Positions 22,548 to 25,574 of a DNA stretch of 25,574 nucleotides are shown piece by piece. Each line of letters starts with the position of its first letter. Within the stretch, counting starts at the first letter, position 1. The translations under genes were made by a program, and so were the position numbers. The notes under the pieces were generated by a model. The model was not told where the DNA came from, made no database searches, and saw nothing but the letters and a program-made list of their open reading frames with translations. Origin of the DNA: JBFLVU01 sp037444825 (GTDB lineage Bacteria; Acidobacteriota; UBA4820; DSQY01); contig JBBILR010000029.1 of the NCBI GenBank assembly GCA_037444825.1, forward strand, positions 1-25,574. The letters are read 5' to 3'.

Positions 22548-23241
22548 CACCGCGTCCCGCTTTTTCTGGCGGGGGTGGACTCTATCTTTATCCAGCGGAT
22601 CGCAGGTCGCCCAGGACGGCCTGGGCCGTGGGCTTGTTCCCCGTGTTCATCTCCGCCGCGAGTTTGGCGATCTCCATCAGACCTTCCCGGGTCAAGTGCC
22701 TCCCCTCGGTCATCCAGCGGACGACCCGGGCGAAGCGCTTGAAATCCACGGCTTTCTTGGTCTTGAGGGGATGCTTTTCGAAGAACTCCACGACTTTCAC
22801 GAGGGATTCCAGCTTCCGGATCCGGAGTTCGTAGCGGTCTTCGTGGTTTTGGCGAACCACGCCCGCTCCAAAGAATCGCTTCAGCCCGTACAGGACTTGC
22901 AGGTCCCTTTGGTGCTGAACGATTCGGAATTCCGGCAGAACCTGGTAGCCCAGAGCCATTTCCGGATGCTTCACCAGACCCACGTAGAAGCATCCTTCGC
23001 CATCCGTGAAACCCACGACCCAATCGACTTTGAGATCCATGCGGCCTCCTTTCGGGGCGCAAGGCTGGATATCCGGCGTATAGCCTCTGGGGATCTCCTT
23101 ATCGGATTTCCTGCGGATTGCCCAATCCCTGGCATTTTTACCGCAAGCCTTTCGGCCGCTGGTAGCGCAGGGCTCTCAGGGTGTTCCCGCATACAGCCGG
23201 ATGTTTACCCACCCGTTGCCGGGTGGGGAGGCGACGAAGTC
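22548..23241 (-). mobile_element. Group I intron in 23S rRNA at E. coli position 1931
   Basis: 694 nt. Exons join as CCTAAGGT / AGCGAAA, that is between E. coli U1931 and A1932. The 5' exon ends in U and the intron ends in G, as group I splicing requires. A P1 hairpin is visible: exon GGU plus intron GAC pair with GUCGCC across a UUC loop, placing U1931 in a U-G pair. Core-like motifs: a P4/Q-type TGGGCAATCCGCAG (complement at 23111-23124) and an S-type AAGATAGAGTCC (complement at 22577-22588) near the 3' end; an R-type CAGAGGCTATACG (23078-23090) is less certain. A LAGLIDADG endonuclease gene fills the middle. Position 1931 is a known intron site in some bacteria (Thermotoga, Simkania) and lies in the I-CeuI-type target region. 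Confidence 0.93.
22588..23040 (-). CDS. LAGLIDADG homing endonuclease of the 23S intron
   Basis: A 150-residue protein with a single LAGLIDADG motif, WVVGFTDGEG (7-16), so it should act as a homodimer like I-CreI and I-CeuI. The acidic residue in GFTDGEG supplies the metal ligand. Family-typical segments follow: FRIVQHQRDLQVLYGLKRFFGAG (about 38-60), YELRIRKLESLVKVVEFFEKHPL (about 70-92) and KTKKAVDFKRFARVV. It would cut intron-less 23S genes near position 1931 and start homing. The frame is intact and AAAGGAGG stands 5 nt before the ATG, so it should be translated from the precursor. The TAA stop overlaps the S-like core element of the intron. The gene is much less GC-rich than its neighbours. 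Confidence 0.95.
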   Translation of the reverse strand: MDLKVDWVVGFTDGEGCFYVGLVKHPEMALGYQVLPEFRIVQHQRDLQVLYGLKRFFGAGVVRQNHEDRYELRIRKLESLVKVVEFFEKHPLKTKKAVDFKRFARVVRWMTEGRHLTREGLMEIAKLAAEMNTGNKPTAQAVLGDLRSAG

Positions 23242-23286
<45 letters not shown>

Positions 23287-24078
23287 GTTCAGAGCTTCGC
23301 CTTGCGGCTAACCCCTCTCCTTAACCTTCCGGCACCGGGCAGGCGTCAGTCCCTATACGTCGTCTTCACGACTTTGCAGAGACCTGTGTTTTTGTTAAAC
23401 AGTCGCTTGGGCCGATTCTCTGCGGCCCCTTTCCGCTACGACCGCGAGGGTTTTCACGTACTCGAGGCACACCTTCTCCCGAAGTTACGGTGTAATTTTG
23501 CCGAGTTCCTACCCGAGGGCTCACTCACGCGCCTTTGGATACTCTCCTCGCCCACCTGTGTCGGTTTACGGTACGGGCACCTCAAGGACTCGCTACGAGG
23601 TTTTTCTTGGCGGCATGGACTCGGCCAGTTACCTCTCGCCCGAAGGCTCGAGGCCCTCTCGGCTCTCGGTGTCATGGCTCCGTGGATTTGCCTGCGGAGC
23701 CCACCTACGACCTTCGACCAACACATCCATCCGTTGGCTGACCTATCCTTCCGCGTCACCCCTTCGCTGATAACGCCCCTGCGGTGGTACTGGAATATTA
23801 ACCAGTTTTCCATCGACTACGCCTTTCGGCCTCGCCTTAGGACCCGACTAACCCTGGGCGGACGAACCTTCCCCAGGAAACCTTAGGCTTTCGGCGTGGC
23901 GGATTCTCACCGCCATTCTCGCTACTTATGCCGACAGAGTCACTTCCTACGGATCCACCCGTCCTCGCGGTCGAGCTTCGTCTCCGTAAGAACGCTCCCC
24001 TACCGCCCCCTGCCAGAGGCAGGAGACCCGCAGCTTCGGTGCCTGGCTTGAGCCCCGGTACATTGTCGGCGCAGAACC

Positions 24079-24145
<67 letters not shown>

Positions 24146-24538
24146 CGAGCAGTTCAACAACCTTTCCCACTTAGCCAGAACTTAGGGACCTTAGCTGGCG
24201 ATCTGGGTTATTTCCCTCTTGACCATGGAGCTTATCCCCCACAGACTGACTCCCGACCTCTCACTTGACGGCATTCGGAGTTTGATTGGATTCGGTACGG
24301 CTGACGCCGCCCTAGTCCATTCAGTGCTCTACCTCCGCCAAGAAACGGTCGAGGCTAGCCCTAAAGCTATTTCGGGGAGAACGAGCTATAACCGAGTTTG
24401 ATTGGCCTTTCACCCCTATCCCCAACTCATCCAAGTGGTTTTCAACCCGCACTGGTTCGGACCTCCATCTCGTGTTACCGAGACTTCATCCTGGTCGGGG
24501 ATAGATCACCCGGTTTCGCGTGTACCGCATGCGACTGA

Positions 24539-24573
<35 letters not shown>

Positions 24574-25309
24574 GACCTGAGGCCCTTAACCTCGCCACAC
24601 ACGGTAACTAGCCGGCTCATTATGCAAAAGGCACGCCGTCAGGCCTTCCCCTTGCGGGGCATAGCCCTCCGACTGCTTGTAGGCGTACGGTTTCAAGTTC
24701 TATTTCACTCCCGTCACCCGGGTTCTTTTCACCTTTCCCTCACGGTACTCGTTCACTATCGGTCGTAGGCGAGTATTTAGCCTTACCGGATGGTCCCGGC
24801 GGATTCCCGCGGAATTCCACGTGCTCCGCGGTACTTGGGAACTCCACGAAGGGGCGGACCGGCTTTCGCCTAAGGGGCTGTCACCCGCTATGGCCGGACT
24901 TTCCAGACCGTTCGGCTAACCGTCCGCTTTGTAACCCTTTGAGCCCGCTGCAGCGGATCCTTGTGGCTCCCACGACCCCGCCCGTGCAACGCCTGCAGGC
25001 TTGAGCACACGAGCGGTTTAGGCTTTTCCCCGTTCGCTCACCACTACTAGGGGAATCACGGTTGTTTTCTTTTCCTGAGGGTACTGAGATGGTTCACTTC
25101 CCCTCGTTGGCTTCGCACGCCTATGGATTCAGCGTGCGATGGCCGGGTATGACCCCGGCCGGGTTGCCCCATTCGGAGATCCCCGGATCAAAGCCTGCTT
25201 GCGGCTCCCCGAGGCTTATCGCAGCTTGCTACGTCCTTCGTCGCCTGCCTACGCCAAGGCATCCTCCGTACGCCCTTGGTAGCTTGACCTAACGTGCTTC
25301 CGACATTTT

Positions 25310-25327
25310 GTGGCATTACCCGATCAC
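25310..25327 (-). other. 5' arm of the 23S rRNA processing stem
   Basis: In the transcript this reads GUGAUCGGGUAAUGCCAC, 20 nt upstream of the 23S 5' end, and pairs with 21542-21559 over 18 bp. It is the expected RNase III site for release of pre-23S. Confidence 0.8.
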
Positions 25328-25328
25328 C

Positions 25329-25341
25329 AATTGTCAAAGAA
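25329..25341 (-). promoter_or_regulatory. boxA-like antitermination element in the 16S-23S spacer
   Basis: The transcript reads UUCUUUGACAAUU just upstream of the processing stem, resembling the boxA sequence (UGCUCUUUAACA) used by the Nus antitermination complex in rRNA operons. Judged by similarity and position only. Confidence 0.5.
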
Positions 25342-25389
25342 CTTCGGACCCTCTCGTCGGATCCCGTCGCGTGCGCGGCATCCGGCGAA

Positions 25390-25465
25390 TGGTGGAGATG
25401 AGCGGATTCGAACCGCCGACCCCCTGCGTGCAAGGCAGGTGCTCTCCCGGCTGAGCTACATCCCC
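25390..25465 (-). tRNA. tRNA-Ala(UGC)
   Basis: 76 nt with CCA encoded. The acceptor GGGGATG pairs with CATCTCC (one G-U), the anticodon loop CTTGCAC gives anticodon UGC, and the T arm has TTCGAAT. It is located in the 16S-23S spacer, the usual place for tRNA-Ala(UGC). Confidence 0.96.
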
Positions 25466-25517
25466 ATCTTTTCGGCACCGATGGGCGTCTCCGGTCTCGC
25501 TCGAGAGAGGGGGGTGG

Positions 25518-25574
<57 letters not shown>

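Noticed and set aside
22548..23241. Interpretation as a non-ligated intervening sequence in 23S rRNA
   Set aside because: Intervening sequences are simple stems in variable loops; this insert is in a highly conserved site, obeys group I splice-site rules and encodes a LAGLIDADG endonuclease.

Overview
The window is about 25.6 kb of very GC-rich bacterial chromosome. A diderm (Gram-negative-type) host is indicated by an MltA-type lytic transglycosylase, two lipoproteins and an outer-membrane barrel ending in Phe. An obligate or facultative anaerobic ancestry is suggested by a PerR-type regulator, a rubrerythrin and a cysteine-rich Fe-S protein. The secreted protein with WQKTYGGS repeats, PKD and IPT-like domains resembles proteins I associate with Acidobacteriota (Holophagae/Thermoanaerobaculia-like) or deep delta-proteobacterial lineages. 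This placement is inference only; the 23S rRNA in the window could settle it.

Layout. 194-430: tRNA-Leu(UAG) and tRNA-Arg(UCG), minus strand. 595-1857: a YyaL-like protein without its thioredoxin domain. 1941-2865: a membrane-anchored rhodanese followed by a MauE/DoxX-type membrane protein. 2987-4156: a diguanylate cyclase-PilZ fusion, converging on mltA (4123-5442). 5591-9329: a compact plus-strand cluster of PerR-like regulator, rubrerythrin, GlpC-like Fe-S protein, DUF3501 protein and fatty-acid desaturase. It reads as a peroxide/oxygen-response unit built around uncharacterised partners. 9339-10658: nhaA (minus), divergent from mscL (10756-11189), which is broken as read. 11090-14856: an 888-residue secreted repeat/PKD protein bracketed by two 299-bp direct repeats. 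Each repeat contains the 3' end of mscL plus the 3' end of an outer-membrane barrel gene. The left copy has intact-length mscL and a barrel relic; the right copy has an mscL relic and the intact barrel gene. 15532-16947: rtcB, converging on a HerA/DUF853-like ATPase (16937-19156). 19307-21329: a translationally coupled trio of Tam-like methyltransferase, lipoprotein and exported protein, the last two of unknown function. 21352-25574: the 3' part of an rRNA operon on the minus strand (tRNA-Ile, tRNA-Ala, 23S, 5S, terminator).

The two most striking items are a 694-nt group I intron with a LAGLIDADG endonuclease gene, inserted in the 23S rRNA after E. coli position 1931, and the diverged direct repeats that flank the secreted-protein gene. 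mscL also shows two independent lesions: an ATC codon at the expected start and a one-base-short G tract.

I saw no CRISPR array, transposase, integrase or prophage gene.
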